DNA from: Galeopsis tetrahit
Taxonomy: Eukaryota; Streptophyta; Magnoliopsida; Lamiales; Lamiaceae
Length of the DNA: 64,000 nucleotides
Assembly: GCA_963675135.1 (NCBI GenBank)
Contig: OY776124.1
Location: forward strand, 12,166,677-12,230,676
Direction of reading: 5' to 3'
The position numbers and the translations under genes were made by a program. Of the stretch, positions 23,301 to 35,415 are shown in pieces (position 1 is the first letter of the stretch; each line of letters opens with the position of its first letter). The notes beneath the pieces were generated by a model. The model was given only the letters and a program-made list of their open reading frames with translations, was not told where the DNA came from and did not search any database.

Positions 23301-24812
23301 TACAAGGTCCTCCTCTATGCCACCTGCTGTAGTTACCACTACATCGACCTGCAGACAATCAAAACTTCAGCTTGTCAGATGCAGCGAGAGCGTATAAAGA
23401 AATAAATATATACGTACAACAGAAGAACACACTAACTCCATCGATTTTAAGAATACCCGGAAAATGATAAACTCAACTACATGGATTCATAAAGAATACT
23501 GTAAAAGAGATATTGAGATAAAAACTCTCGTTTTTTCATTAATCAAATTCAACTCCCTAAAACTATAATAAAAACAACTATTTATAATAGTACATACTAA
23601 TCTAGAATTCTAGCAGCAGTATAATTTCTACTTAAAGATAGACAATAATAAAAGTAACTAATCAAACAATATCATAAAGATTAAATACAATAAATTTAAG
23701 CATATCTCCATCACTGTCCTTTTGCTTCAGATATCACGACTCAAATAGAAGTGAGCTCACCACAACAACTATAAAGTACCAGAAGAGCATAAACAGAAGA
23801 TCTAATTCATCATCCACAAAGTTAAACCCATCAACTAAACTTTCACAACAGAAGTCATAGGATTCCACAAATTCCATAATACCAAAGCAGGAAAGGGGTT
23901 ATATACATTCTCAAGGGATTTTTCGAATGCTTATACGTATGAATGTTTGAAAGAACCAATGTGTCAAAAGAATGAAGAAAATACAGTTATTAATACCATC
24001 ACTCGAATTATAGTTTCATCTGAATCTGCAATACATTAAATAAACATAGTTTCTGAACATCACTCACCATGTGGTGCTGGCAAAGATAACGAATTATATC
24101 TCGAATGCCCGAGGATATCAAATTGGATGTAAAACCAAGAAAAATTTTACACCTTACAGACTCTCGATAAGCCAAATCTCTCTCTTCTTCACAGCAATCT
24201 TCGGTTGGAATTTCATCTGAAAGCCTCCAATCTAACTTCAACACACAAAAAAATAGTAGTGAGCAACAAAAACACCTTCAGTAGAATACTCATCTAACAA
24301 ATCAAACCAAACAAAAGACATGCCTTAGAATCTCAAGAAATAATAATAATACACGCTCCAAGAAAACACATGGGAATATTTTTCAACAATGCAAACAGAA
24401 ACTTATACTCCATCACTACGCCTTCTAATATCAATTTTCAGACACATTGTCGGGAGAATCACATCCTAATCAACCATTGGAACTTTTTAACTAAATAATT
24501 AAAAAAAAAAAACTAAGAAATAACTTAGATATTCAATCAGCCTAGGCTAGAATCAGCTCAACAAAAGTAACCAAATCCAAATTAAAAATAAAATAGAAAA
24601 CAAACCATTTGGTTAACTAGTTTAATGGCGTCGCCAAGATTGGAGGCCTGGAATCCAGTGACGGCCATGGAGTTTAAAAGCTCGTCAAAGTTCACGCCCT
24701 TATTGAAATCATATCCCTCGATTTTGTCGCAGACACCATCCAACGATTCAGATTCCTTCAACACGATTGATCGTACAGATTCCGGCAAAGCTTGTTTCGA
24801 AGCTTCTTCCAT
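20373..24812 (-). CDS. DHS: Deoxyhypusine synthase, seven exons, complete
   Basis: The enzyme transfers the aminobutyl group of spermidine to a lysine of eIF5A, the first step of hypusine formation in the cytosol. Exons, reading leftwards: 24812-24606, 24235-24068, 23348-23130, 22339-22253, 21490-21385, 20869-20634, 20471-20373. All junctions are GT-AG and phases agree, giving 373 aa, the usual plant length. The start MEEASKQ follows a favourable GCCATGG. Family landmarks are KESESLDGVCDKIEGYDFN near the N-terminus, TTAGGIEEDLVKC, GLTDGSLGDM-like SLTDGSLGDM, GGGLPKHH, EFDGSDSGAHPDEAVSWGK (the active-site lysine lies in WGK) and HCDATIAFPLLV. At the exon 2/3 junction the motif is HHMVD, so it keeps the HxxxD pattern of true DHS rather than the VxxxD reported for homospermidine synthase paralogues. 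Intron 5 carries a hAT MITE. Confidence 0.96.
20985..21329. mobile_element. hAT-type MITE (TAGGGGTG family) in DHS intron 5
   Basis: The ends TAGGGGTGTAAGTAGG and, on the opposite strand, TAGGGGTGTAAATAAG are flanked by AATCCAAC (20977-20984) and GATCCAAC (21330-21337), seven of eight bases matching. The body has GAGCTCAAG-type palindromes. It leaves the splice sites of the host gene intact. Confidence 0.9.
23059..23098. repeat. Poly-A, (GT)n and (GA)n cluster in DHS intron 3
   Basis: An A-run of about 19 is followed by short GT and GA runs, 40-80 bp downstream of exon 3. It is a compound microsatellite with no evident function. Confidence 0.8.
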
Positions 24813-24934
24813 GGCAGCAGCGCCGTGCGGGTGTCGGTTGAGATTACAATACACAACGGCTAAGAGATGATTTCTGCACAGTAAAAAATGCATATAATTC
24901 TAACTTACCTTTAAAATAATAATAATAATAATAA

Positions 24935-25834
24935 GGGTGAAGCTAGTATTTTAAACATACCCCAATTTTTTTCCTTTATTCGAATATTATTAAACATACC
25001 CCAATTTTTTTCCTTTATTCCAATATTATTAAACAAGAAGGCAAAAAAAAAATATTACTCTCCTTCGTTCTATTTATCTTCATCAGAATCTAAATCTAGG
25101 CAAATCTACTAAATATATTTTTTAATAGAATTATTCAACCAAATCTTCAGACGAATCTAGATAAATCTTCAAATCAACTAAATATATTTTTTAATATAAT
25201 TATTCAACCAAATCTTCAAAACGTATGAATATATTTCAATTTTTTATTATTATTTTTTTTTTCCATAATACAAAAAAATTAAATAAAATTTGAAAATATT
25301 TTAAAAAATCAACTAAATACTAAAAATTATTTAAATGAAAAAATCAATTAAATTTAAATAAAATCTGAAAAATATTAAATAATATTTATGAAATAAATAA
25401 ATTAAAAATATCAATTAATGATTAATTTTTTTAAATTAAATAAAATAAAAATCAAATCGGTCATAACTAATTATTTATTTTAAAAAATTAAATAAAAATT
25501 AAATATTATTTTTTCTTGATTTTTTTAATTTAATTATTTATTTACAATTTTTTATTTTAGTTGATTTTTTTATGATTTTTTAATTTTTTAATTATCACAT
25601 TCCATTTCATTTTCTCAGATTTTTTTTCGAAATAATTAATTATTTTTTTAAGATTTAATTGATTTTTTAAAATAATTTTAAATTTTAATTACATTTTTTT
25701 CCAGATTTTTTTAAATTATATTTTGAATTACTTTACTCTTTATGTAATTACTTAGTCATTTTACAAATATCTATTTTTGTATTTAAAATTATGGGGTGTG
25801 TATAGAGAGTTTTGGGGTGTTATTAGCCCCACTC
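24935..25834. mobile_element. MULE-type MITE (GGGTGTTATTAG family), degenerate copy
   Basis: The right end GGGTGTTATTAGCCCCACTC matches the element at 36530-37461, and the left end GGGTGAAGCTAG...ACATACCCC is a diverged counterpart. It sits inside an AAT/TAC microsatellite, which may have blurred the 9-bp duplication (TAATAATAA on the left, TACTACTAC on the right). A 39-bp direct duplication occurs near the left end (24952-25029). The rest is AT-rich with no coding. Confidence 0.6.
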
Positions 25835-25846
25835 TACTACTACTAC

Positions 25847-25880
<34 letters not shown>
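25834..25880. repeat. (TAC)n/(AAT)n microsatellite
   Basis: Four TAC units are followed by about eleven AAT units. A shorter AAT run lies at 24915-24934 on the other side of the MITE. Bases 25881-26144 are AT-rich with nothing recognisable. Confidence 0.9.
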
Positions 25881-26153
25881 TAAACTTTAACTTTCCCATT
25901 TTTTTTATTTCTAGCGTTTTTTCTTCACTTTAATTAAACAATTAATAATTCTAAACTTCAAAATCAAAATAGAATTAAAAAATAACAATATTTAAATTTA
26001 ATGTTCAAAACTATTAAAAAATGACAATTTTTAAATTTAATGTTTAAAAAAATAATTATTATATTGGCCACGGCCCGTTAGGTCAAATTGACTTGACCCC
26101 ATCAAGTCAATGGACCGGATCAAATCCCTTTTTTTGCTATATATTTTTTAATT

Positions 26154-27365
26154 GGGCGCGGCTAAAGACACACACGAATTTTATGAGGACACACACAAAA
26201 GGGATAAGAACACCCACGTGGAAATCTAGAAAATACTCTTTTCCTATTAAAACCATTAAAATCCTAATCCATCAACTCATTTGGTACACCCACCTCATTT
26301 TCGTCTCCTCCCCTTCCCTCCCTCGAGCGGCGCCGTCCGTCATCCCCCTCCTCTCGTCCCCGGCAGCATCGCCGCTCCCGGTTCGCCAGCGTCGCCCTCC
26401 CTCTCCACGTCTCCGCGGCGCATAGCTACCGTCCTTCCCCACGAAGCGACAGCGCCGCCGTCCAGTTCCACATCGCAGCTTCCCCCACCCAACACGGCGA
26501 CAGCGCCGCCCTCTCTCCCAACGTCGCTGCGGTGCAGCTCCTCTTCCCCTCCCCACGCGGCGACATCGCCGCCTCACTCCCCACATCGCCGCCCTACAGA
26601 TCGGAAAATAGGTTGGAAAAAACGTGCGGCCGCCCCCTTTCTCCTTCGAACGCCGCCCGTTTCAAGGTAGGTTTTTTTAAGTTTTTGAAAATTTTAGGAA
26701 TTTTAGGAAAAATAGGGTTTTTAAAAGTTCGTGAATTATTGTCGAACATATTGAGTTTGTTTTGGAAAAAATTTCGAACAATCTGTGTTTATTTTGGAAA
26801 TTTTTTCGAACAGTCCGTGTTTGTTTTGGAAAAAATTTCGAACATCTTGTTCGATCTTTTTTTCCGGACAAATTTGAGTTGTTTTGGAATTTTTTTCGAA
26901 CATATTAACTTTGTTCATTAAAAAATTTTGAACAACTTAGTTTGTTGGGTAAAAATTTTCGAACAAGATGTCTGATTTTTTTTGGGACAAACTCAATATG
27001 TTCATGAATTTTTTTCGAACAAAATTTGTTGGGTAAAAAATTCCGTACATTAACTTTTGTTCGGTTAATATTTTCGAACATTTTAAGAAATTTTTTATTT
27101 TTGTTGAAATTTTGGAGTTTTTTTTGTTGAAGAATGGTGTTTGTTTTGATGGTGGTGGTGGTGGTGGTGGTGGAGATAATTATGTGAAATAGAATGGATG
27201 GGTGTACTCATCTTCACTTCTTTCGTAAATTTTACACTAGGGGTATATGAGACATTTCACATGTTCTGAAAGATTAAAAAAATGTTTGGTGGGTGTCCTG
27301 ATAGGATTTAAAAAAATGTTTGGTGGGTGTCCTGATAGGATTCGTGTGTGCCTTTAGCCGCGCCC
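26154..27365. mobile_element. Mutator-like element with GC-rich internal segment (Pack-MULE candidate)
   Basis: The terminal inverted repeats GGGCGCGGCTAAAGRCACAC extend for at least 26 bp. The element is flanked by a perfect 9-bp duplication TTTTTAATT (26145-26153, 27366-27374), the size expected for Mutator elements. It is 1212 bp long. Bases 26290-26655 are strongly GC-rich, unlike anything around them, and encode Pro/Ser/Ala-rich ORFs on both strands without a recognisable domain. They end at a donor-like CAAGGTAGG. The following 26680-27120 is a degenerate tandem repeat of TTTTGGAAAAAATTTCGAAC-like units. It has no transposase. Capture of a host gene fragment is plausible but unproven. 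Confidence 0.9.
26281..26670 (+). other. GC-rich Pro/Ser-rich open frame inside the MULE
   Basis: A 129-codon frame with no domain I recognise. Frames on both strands are open because the composition is GC-rich. If it derives from a host gene, it is likely a 5' exon with its leader, since it is followed by a GTAGG donor-like site at about 26668. Confidence 0.3.
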
Positions 27366-27374
27366 TTTTTAATT

Positions 27375-29673
27375 TAGTTCAGATTAACTAGGCTGGCCCA
27401 AGGTCGGACCCAAATGAAATATTAATATTTTTTTATAATTCTTATGAGATTTTTAGAATTTATAATTTTTAAAAAAAATAATGAGATTTTTAGAGTTTTT
27501 TAAAAAAATTAATGAGATTCTTTAAATTTTCTTAATTTTTAAACTACACATGTTTTTATTTTTTGAATATTAAAATTATTCATTTTTAGTATTTTCAAAA
27601 TTTTAGATTTTTATTTTACACACATTATCATTTTTAATGAGATTTTTAGAAAACTTAATGAGATATTTTGAATTTTATTTAACACGTTTTATAGTTTTTT
27701 ATTTTAATGAGATTTTTTTTAATGATAATTTTTAAATTTAAAGGATGTAAATTGGACTATTTGATTGGAATCCCAATTTATTCCTCATATTTCAATGAGT
27801 TTTAAAAAAATCGACAAAAAAAACGTAAATTGAATCAAATTAAAAAGGACGTAAATCAAAAGAGTGAAAATTTAAAGATATAAATTTGGTTAGGTCTAAG
27901 TTACTAGAAAATAAGCTCAAAGGAGTATTAATCTTTCTCGTTTCGTATTTACGATGGTATGTAGAACCGGCCCCTAAGCTTTTTGTTCTTTTTTTATCAT
28001 GTAGTGCAGAAAATAAATCTTATATCTCATAAAATGTTAAAATCAATTGTAAAATTGTTTAAGTGCAGATGAAGAAATTTTAATACTAGTAATTGGTATC
28101 AACACTAGCTCAACAACAAAATTACTTCGGGTTATGACCTTATTTTTTAAGACACAATCATCATTTTTTTGGTAAGCTCGATTCTCTTGAATGGTCTATA
28201 TGTCTCGGACACATAATTAGAATCGATTTTCAAATTCGATTCAAGAATTTTGTTGTGTGTACGTAAATTGGGTACGTAACATATCAATATTAGAATTTGA
28301 ATTGTACACACTATCAAACTCAAATTTATTCTCTTATTGATAATTGATTTTGATCTTGTAACGAGCTATTAGTGGAGTGACTCCTCTTTAGATCGCAGAT
28401 TCGAATTTTTTAAGTAGCAAATAATTTCTATGGAATCAGTCCATACTGAGACTTTAAATGGGATCCCTGCAAGTGGGCAGTGAAATTAGTCGGCCCTTGA
28501 ATCGAAAAATCCGAGACTTAAAAAAAATATATTAGTGGAGTGGACTACTTGAAGAATATGTGCAAAGCTTGCTTAGAGTTTGTGGATTGTGATTGTGTGG
28601 TCCATTACAAGTGATTTTATCTTCAATGGTGTTCCTAAATTCCAAATTCTATCCAACATAGACTATGGTCTTGCTTTGTTGACAGGGATTTTATTATTTA
28701 TAATTCTCCTATTTCTAAGAGGTTTTTTTTGGCTCCTAGAGCATGTTGTGGGGTTTGAAAGGTGTGTTTTGAGTCTTTAGCATATGTTGTAAGGCCATAT
28801 TTGGTTTGGAATTCAAGGCTGAACATGGGAAGTTACTTCTTCCATTTTGATCTAGTTTGAGATTTAAATTTTAAGATCATCATTCAATTACATATACTTC
28901 TAAAAATACTCACTCTTATACGATTGATTTGACATAGAATTACATTATTCTGTTTAAAATTTTAAACTAAACACACAACATCACTATTTATCAAGATTTT
29001 TTCATTTGAATTTCCATCATCCTAAATTTTGTTTCTTTCTTTCATTCTAGTTTGAGATTTAGATTTTTTAATGACAACTATAGAATACAATTTTTAAAAG
29101 GCAAGTGAGAAAGTGGTTATAAATCACAATCCTTGTAAAAAAGCAAAAGAATAACATAATAATATCTTCTAATTTTAGTGTTCCACAATACACTGTAGAT
29201 GATTGTTGATATATGTCATTTAAAATAATAATTAACGCCTCATAATAAACGAGAGTGACGCATATTAATGAAACATAAGGTGAAATACGAAAAATAAAAT
29301 AGAGAAATCAACAATAATAGGTGGGTGAGAAAGTAGTTATAAATCATAACCTTTGTATAAATAGCAAGTGATAACATAATTCAAAGAACACAACAACTTT
29401 GAACCAACCTCGAGCAAAAAGATTCCCAAAGAAGACAAAAAAGTAAAAGAAAAAACTAAAGCTGAGGGCCAGGCCATTTTGCAGCCACTTCAAGCTTCAT
29501 ACATTTTACTTTTTCTCTTAAACTTTGTTTCCATAAAAGTTGACACAATCACAAAGACAACACTCCTAAATTTTCTCCCCTTTCACCCTCCAACCCCAAT
29601 TCTTTTTCAAAAATTAAAATAAAATTTTAAAAAAACAAAAACATTTTTTTACTATATTATATAAAATCCCGGA
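27375..29673. other. Intergenic sequence downstream of the expansin gene
   Basis: AT-rich. Two related 60-bp blocks containing GTGAGAAAGTGGTTATAAATC or its variant occur at about 29100-29160 and 29318-29380, so a local duplication is likely. The part next to the expansin stop (29400-29673) would hold its 3' UTR. No other gene is seen. Confidence 0.5.
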
Positions 29674-31486
29674 CTAAACTCGGAAATTCTTGCCAACAAA
29701 GGTCTGCCCGAATTGCCAGTTCGAAGGCGCAACATTCCAAGAAGTAGAACCGCGATGATCACTAGCCTTGACCCGGAAAGACAAAGATTGACCAGTTAGA
29801 ACCGCGCTAGATTGCCAATTTTGGCCCCAATTTCGGCTCATGGCCATCCATCCGGTCCTCGACCCCTTCACCCACACTTTGACGATGTCGCCTGCACCCG
29901 CTACGTTTGTGATCAAAACCAAGTTGAAGAAGCGGTGACCGTTGATTGTGAATCTAATCCCACCCTTCTTCTGGCAAGCCACCCTGCATTTCAACACAAA
30001 TCATAATTGGATTTAGGTGCATGAAGATTAGTCTTTTTGTAAAGGGAAAGAATCCAAGGGAAATTGTAGATTCATTTTCATAAAGTTGGTTCACGAGATT
30101 GAATATATGCTAATGCTATATAGTTGTCACATCTAAGTCAATTATGTCTCTTTTTTATTTGGAACCAAAAATAAAAAATTTATAAATACAAGAGTGCCAA
30201 ATGAAGGGGTATCCAAAATGTCTTCCACAAATAAAGGAATCTCGACGTGACAATTATCTCTTAAATTTATAGTCAAATAACATACTATAGTATAATACGT
30301 ATGTAGTATTTTATAGCATGTAAATCAAAGTGGGGGCTCCAATTAGTGTCCCATTAACTTACAAAACGTCAATTCATTTAATTTAATATATAGACACCTC
30401 ATAAAAATTTAGTGATCACATCATACGCGAAAAAAAAAAAAAAAAAAAGCATATTAGGATTTTTAGGTAAAATTCAGAATTTCAAACTTGTAAAACCCAA
30501 AATACGACTATTTTTGTTTTATGGTGAAAGTAGTAACAATTTTCATCTAAATGTGTCATTTGTAATTAAATAATACCTAAAAAAAATTATATATATGACA
30601 TCTTTTGCAACCACCAAAAATAAATACTAGGCATTTATGAGGCGGTGTATAATGATATTCCCAAAAATCATAAGATAAAAAATAAATCATAAATCCATAA
30701 GATAAAATATTTGTGGACAAAAAAAAGACAGGGGAGGATGCAAACCGGCGATAAGAAACGGGCACAATGCCGGCGCGGTACTCTGCCATTTTAAGGAACA
30801 TGGGCATTGCCAGATCGAAATGGGTCCGGGGAGGGTTGCACCACCCGCCGTTGTCATTGGGCTTGGCCCAATTGGGCGGGCAGAAGTTGGTAGCGGTAAT
30901 GAAGATGGAGGGGTTGCCCGGGTGGCACCACTTCCACTGCGGCTCGTTTCTGCATTTCAATTCGAAACACGCGCCGCAGCTGAACCCCTTGTTGAACAGC
31001 GCTGTGCTTAGCGCCGCCGTGTTCACGCCGTACCCTTGGCTGTACAAGTTCCCGTACCCACAAGCTCCCCCTGCATCCAGAGTAATGATATAAAACCCGA
31101 TAAAAAACAAAACATGCATAAAACACTAGTACACTGTAAGTTAGTCACCTACATAACTATCTGATTTTATAATATATACAATCTGATTTCATATTAAAAC
31201 TATATACTGCATTATATATAGTAATGATATAAAACCGAATGTAACATGTAATATAGACTATTTAAAAAATCAATCATCTGGTTCCATAACAAAACTGTAT
31301 GTACATAAATTGAGCACGTAAGATATGCATACCCATAGTTCCGGAGGCGTCGCTCCCGCCGTAGAAGGTGGCATGAGCGGTCTCCCACCCGCCCCCGGAG
31401 TAAACTCCGGGGATTTTACCCTCTACATAGGTGGTTGCCACTAGCAAAAGTAGGGTGGAAATGCGAGTGAAACACATGAAAGACAT
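29674..31486 (-). CDS. EXPA: Alpha-expansin, three exons, complete
   Basis: A secreted, non-hydrolytic cell-wall loosening protein of 262 aa. Exons, reading leftwards: 31486-31333, 31070-30746, 29983-29674, all GT-AG with consistent phases. Residues 1-23 form a signal peptide (TLLLLVATTYVEG before KIPGVYSGGGW). The first domain (double-psi beta barrel, GH45-like) shows HATFYGGSDASGTMGGACGY, NKGFSCGACFELKC and the HFD motif at residues 135-137. WCNPPRTHFDLA is the insertion typical of alpha-expansins. The C-terminal CBM63 domain contains KKGGIRFTINGH, NWGQNWQ and WQFGQTFVGKNFRV. The start at 31486 gives a normal signal peptide. An in-frame ATG at 31582 would add 32 mostly hydrophobic residues and is less likely, though no stop separates the two. 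Confidence 0.96.
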
Positions 31487-32068
31487 ATTGTTGATAAGTG
31501 TGAGTGTGAAGAGCAAATGGAGGAGAAGAAAGAAGTGGTACTTATTGAAGCAGGGGAGGAGAGAGAAACACAGGGAAATCATGAAACATCCTCCCACAAT
31601 TAATGCTTCCTTAATTAAGGCAAATATTGGGTGGGATTATGTTCCAACCTTGTGATGACTAAACTGCCCTTGCCGTGTTCAAGGCTTCACTTTGAGAGAG
31701 GGGGGTATTATGGGGAGATTGATTTGTTTTGTTTGATTGAAATTTGTAGTTAAAGGCCCACAAAATATGAAAGGGTTTTGCCGCTTTGCTTGAATTGCAA
31801 GTTGTGCCATTAAAGGGTCATCATTTCGAAGATTTTTTTCATTATTGCACTATTCCTTTAATTCATTTATTTAATTTTAATCCCAATAAAGTCAGTCCGT
31901 TTTGTTATTAATGCATGAGAAAGATTAGGTGGTCGTGAATAAATTAGACTTTGACTTTTAAAATGTTTATCAATTAGATGTCGTACACGTTGAACTTAAA
32001 TCAAAATATGGAGAAAAAAAAATTGACCGATGGAAGAAGAATAGGTATTATGAGGTTGATAAATGTAA
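31487..32068. promoter_or_regulatory. Expansin 5' flank
   Basis: Presumed promoter and 5' UTR of the minus-strand expansin gene. A pyrimidine-rich leader (minus strand) covers about 31490-31600. I could not assign a convincing TATA box. The Stowaway element beginning at 32071 lies about 580 bp upstream of the start codon. Confidence 0.4.
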
Positions 32069-32070
32069 TA

Positions 32071-33454
32071 CTCCCTCCCTCCCATAAAGATAGTCACATT
32101 TGACTTTTACACACATATTAAGAAAAATCAATAAATGTAATCAAATTTTGCTAATGTGTCAATTTTACCCTTAAAATCTCATATTCCAAAATCTGTTAAG
32201 CATTAATTACTCTTATCAATTAGAGGTAAAATTGATAATAAAGCATTTAATGCTAAAGTAAAAAAAGAAATGTGGCTATAATTTAGGATATCCAAAAAAG
32301 GAAATGTGGCTATAATTTAGGATATCCAAAAAAGAAATACGTGGCTATCTTTGTGGAACGGGGGACGGGATCTCCTGTTACACGATGGTGTTACATCGTT
32401 TAGATGAATGTCATGTGTCTTAATTACATATTTAATTAATAACTAATTTAGGTTAATTATGGTAAAAATAAAAACTCTTTAATATCTCTCCAAATTTAAC
32501 TAAATCTATAAACATTTAAATAAATAAAAACTTAAGTGTAATTTTTTTTTTATACAAACTATACTTTTATATTCAAATTTTTTAAATAATTTTATTAGAG
32601 AAATCTTAAACTATGTTAAAAAAAATTTACAACAATTTTATTTAAATATAATTAAATATTTTTAAGTGATTTAATAATTTTTGACATTTTATTTAAATAT
32701 ATTTAGATCAATGCAAAAAATATATATATAAAAGTACTTAAGTATATATACAATTTAATATTTTATTGAAATATAATTAAATACAAAATTGAATTTTTCC
32801 ATTAAAATCTTTTATATTCATTTTAACACTTATATTAAACAAAAGTGTTGAGTAAATAAAGTTAAATAAAAAATTGACCTATTTAAAGATTTTATGATCA
32901 ATTTATATTAAATGTAAAAAAATTGATTGTAGAACTTTTATTCTAGTTTTTCTTTTAAATATTTTACAGTTTTACATTTAATTGTATTCTTCAGTTTTAT
33001 ATTTCACACAAAATTATTTAAGAAATTTATATCGATTTTATATTCAGTTTTGTATTTAATTTTGTTGTTTTGTATTTATAATTTTTATAACAATAATTTC
33101 AAATTTATTATTTCATAATATCTCAATTTTTTTTAAAAAAAATCATATTTTAAAAATGTTTTTCAAATTTTATATTTAGACGGAGTTTTGATCGATTTTT
33201 TTTTTCATTTTAGCTTCATAAAATTAAATTCAATTAACTTTCATTTTTTCTATTTACTTAATTTTAAAAAAGAAATGCTGCTAAGATTTATTTTGAAAAG
33301 TGAATAAGGAATTTTATTTTGGTCCTAATTAACCTAAATTAGTTATTAGCTAAATTAGTAATTAAGACACGTGTCATTCATCTAAACAATGTAACAGAAG
33401 ATGTAACACCATTGTGTAACAGGAGATCTCGTCCCTGGGAGGGAACGGAGGGAG
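32071..33454. mobile_element. Stowaway MITE interrupted by a long-TIR element
   Basis: The ends CTCCCTCC and GGAGGGAG are flanked by TA (32069-32070, 33455-33456). Arms match further in as TAAAGATAGTCACATTT and GTGGCTATCTTTGTGG. Without the nested element it is about 310 bp. A 34-bp unit with GTGGCTATAATTTAGGATAT is duplicated at about 32268-32335. Confidence 0.85.
32362..33435. mobile_element. Long-TIR element nested in the Stowaway MITE (MULE-like)
   Basis: Inverted arms of roughly 100 bp begin GGGACGRGATCTCCTGTTAC and include GTGTTACATC and TAGATGAATG. The left arm covers about 32362-32460 and the right about 33335-33435. The 1074-bp element has an AT-rich core and no coding. Long TIRs suggest Mutator-like, but the flanking duplication is not clear, so the superfamily is inference. 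Confidence 0.7.
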
Positions 33455-33456
33455 TA

Positions 33457-35229
33457 CTAAAAAAATTATGAAACTAATTCTGAAATACGTTGATTTGAGG
33501 ATATAGTGCGTATTCCTTAATCCTTTTGTATCATTGTATATGCATTATGTGATTTAATGACTCATTATACATATTTTTATTGTTATTTAATGATTTTCTA
33601 AATTAATGTGAAACTTCCTTAAATGACAAATACTCCCATTTACTCTTCATCTCAATTATATATGCTGTTTTTTTTCATAAAAATTAAGAAATTCTGTTGA
33701 GGAACAAATAGAATTCATATTATACTCTCTTTAATAATTATAGCAATACTTTTCAATATAACTAATACACATTGTTATATTAGTAAATGAATAATTAATA
33801 TTGCATACTTTATATGAAAATGGGCATATATAATTAGAACAGCCATTATAAGGAAAATCAATCTATGTAATTATGATGGTGGGAGTAACTCTTACCCAAC
33901 ATGACAAAAAAAATAAATTTTAAACCTAAAATTTCGGAGATGAAAATTTATTAGAATGCCTACACAGGTGATAGGACGTACGTATGTGGAAATATTTATT
34001 AGATAACTCAATTTAGTTTCATAATTTTTTAACTTTTTTTAAAATAGTTCCGAAAAAGTTAAATACTTAAATGTATCGATTTAGTTTGCTTTGTTTGTTT
34101 TTTTTTTTTTTTTGGGAATTTGTTCTGTTTTGATCCCAAAAAAATTAAATGTATCAATTTAGTCCTTTTTTTTTTACAATTTATTCTAGTTTTATTCCAA
34201 AAAAAATTAATGGTACCAATTTAATTATTTTTATACTCTTAATTGGCTCGTGTATGATGCATCTGCATGTTTTCAATTGACTAGTCCACTACTTCATTTC
34301 AACTGGCCATAATACTTTGATATATGTATGTTAACAAAAGTAGAAAGACGCGCGTTGAAATAGATAGATTAATTATAAAATAACCCAATTAGTTGTTAAC
34401 CACAATGGGTACAAAACTACTGATAACTATACGAGGTGTCCTTCTCTAATGTCTCATCAAATTTAATCTCATTTTGGATGAAAGATTGAAAGGTGGGTAT
34501 AAAATTAATATTTGTCACTTCAATTTTTTTATCATCAGTACTAAAGATCAATTCGTTTTAAAATATATTAATTCTTAGAGTACGTAGCATCAATCGAGCT
34601 CTATTTTAGTTAGGTTGGAGAAAACACTGAAATTTTTGGTACATACGATACGACACTTATCGAATAAAAAAATATCGAGATTTCAATACAATAATAATAA
34701 CTGCATTCCGATATTAATAAGCATTTTTAATATTCATACCAAAATTTGTAGTACCAAAGTGAATTTGGAATTAGCAAACCATTTGTTAAATAAGTTTGTC
34801 ACGGTCTTTTCGTAAAAAAGGGTTATTGAGGAGTACAATGTTAGGTCAGTGTTTTCGGCTGGTTTGGCCTAATCTCTTCTTCTAAATTCTCATTAGGTGG
34901 CTAACAACAAAATTTGATTGTAATTAAAGCGGAAAAAGCACTAAAACAAATTAACCAGAAATTAGGCAATTATCCACTATTCATTGTTACCCTTTTTCGA
35001 GCCCGCAAATGCATCATATATGTCCACCCGGTAATTAAATTAATAGTATCATTGGTAGTATTTTCGTTGGCCAATTTTGCTTATTAAAATCAGAAAATTA
35101 GTCAATTCATTCTTGTCCGAATTTCGAAATGCTTTTAAAGAATACCACCAAGTAGCATTATATTATTTCAAGAGTACAAAATGCATACGAAAAGCATACC
35201 ACCAATGAGATTAAAAAAAAAAATGGAAT
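33457..35229. other. Intergenic AT-rich sequence
   Basis: Contains a roughly 66-bp direct duplication at 34060-34215 with TCAATTTAGT, AATTTATTCTAGTTTTATTCC-like units and homopolymer T runs. No gene is seen. Confidence 0.5.
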
Positions 35230-35415
35230 CGGGACGGACCTAGAACTTGAGATTAGGGGTGTCATTTTTTTTTTAATGATTCAAAACAATACTACTCAAA
35301 TTATTGAACAATGAATATTTTATTTATTTATTTTATGTGATGTTAAATTAAAGAAAATAGCATATTTAAACTATCAATTATATTTTTTTCATTGATTTTT
35401 TTAAGGGGAAAATAG
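35230..35415. mobile_element. Half copy of the CAGGG-type hAT family
   Basis: GGGACGGACCTAGAACTTGA and the downstream blocks ATTAAAGAAAATAG and AACTATCAATTATATTT match the left half of the element at 63455-63923. The right end is missing. Confidence 0.6.

Noticed and set aside
28580..28780. 66-codon ORF with a hydrophobic, membrane-like stretch
   Set aside because: No homology recognised, no conserved context, and AT-rich sequence easily gives Leu/Ile/Phe runs.
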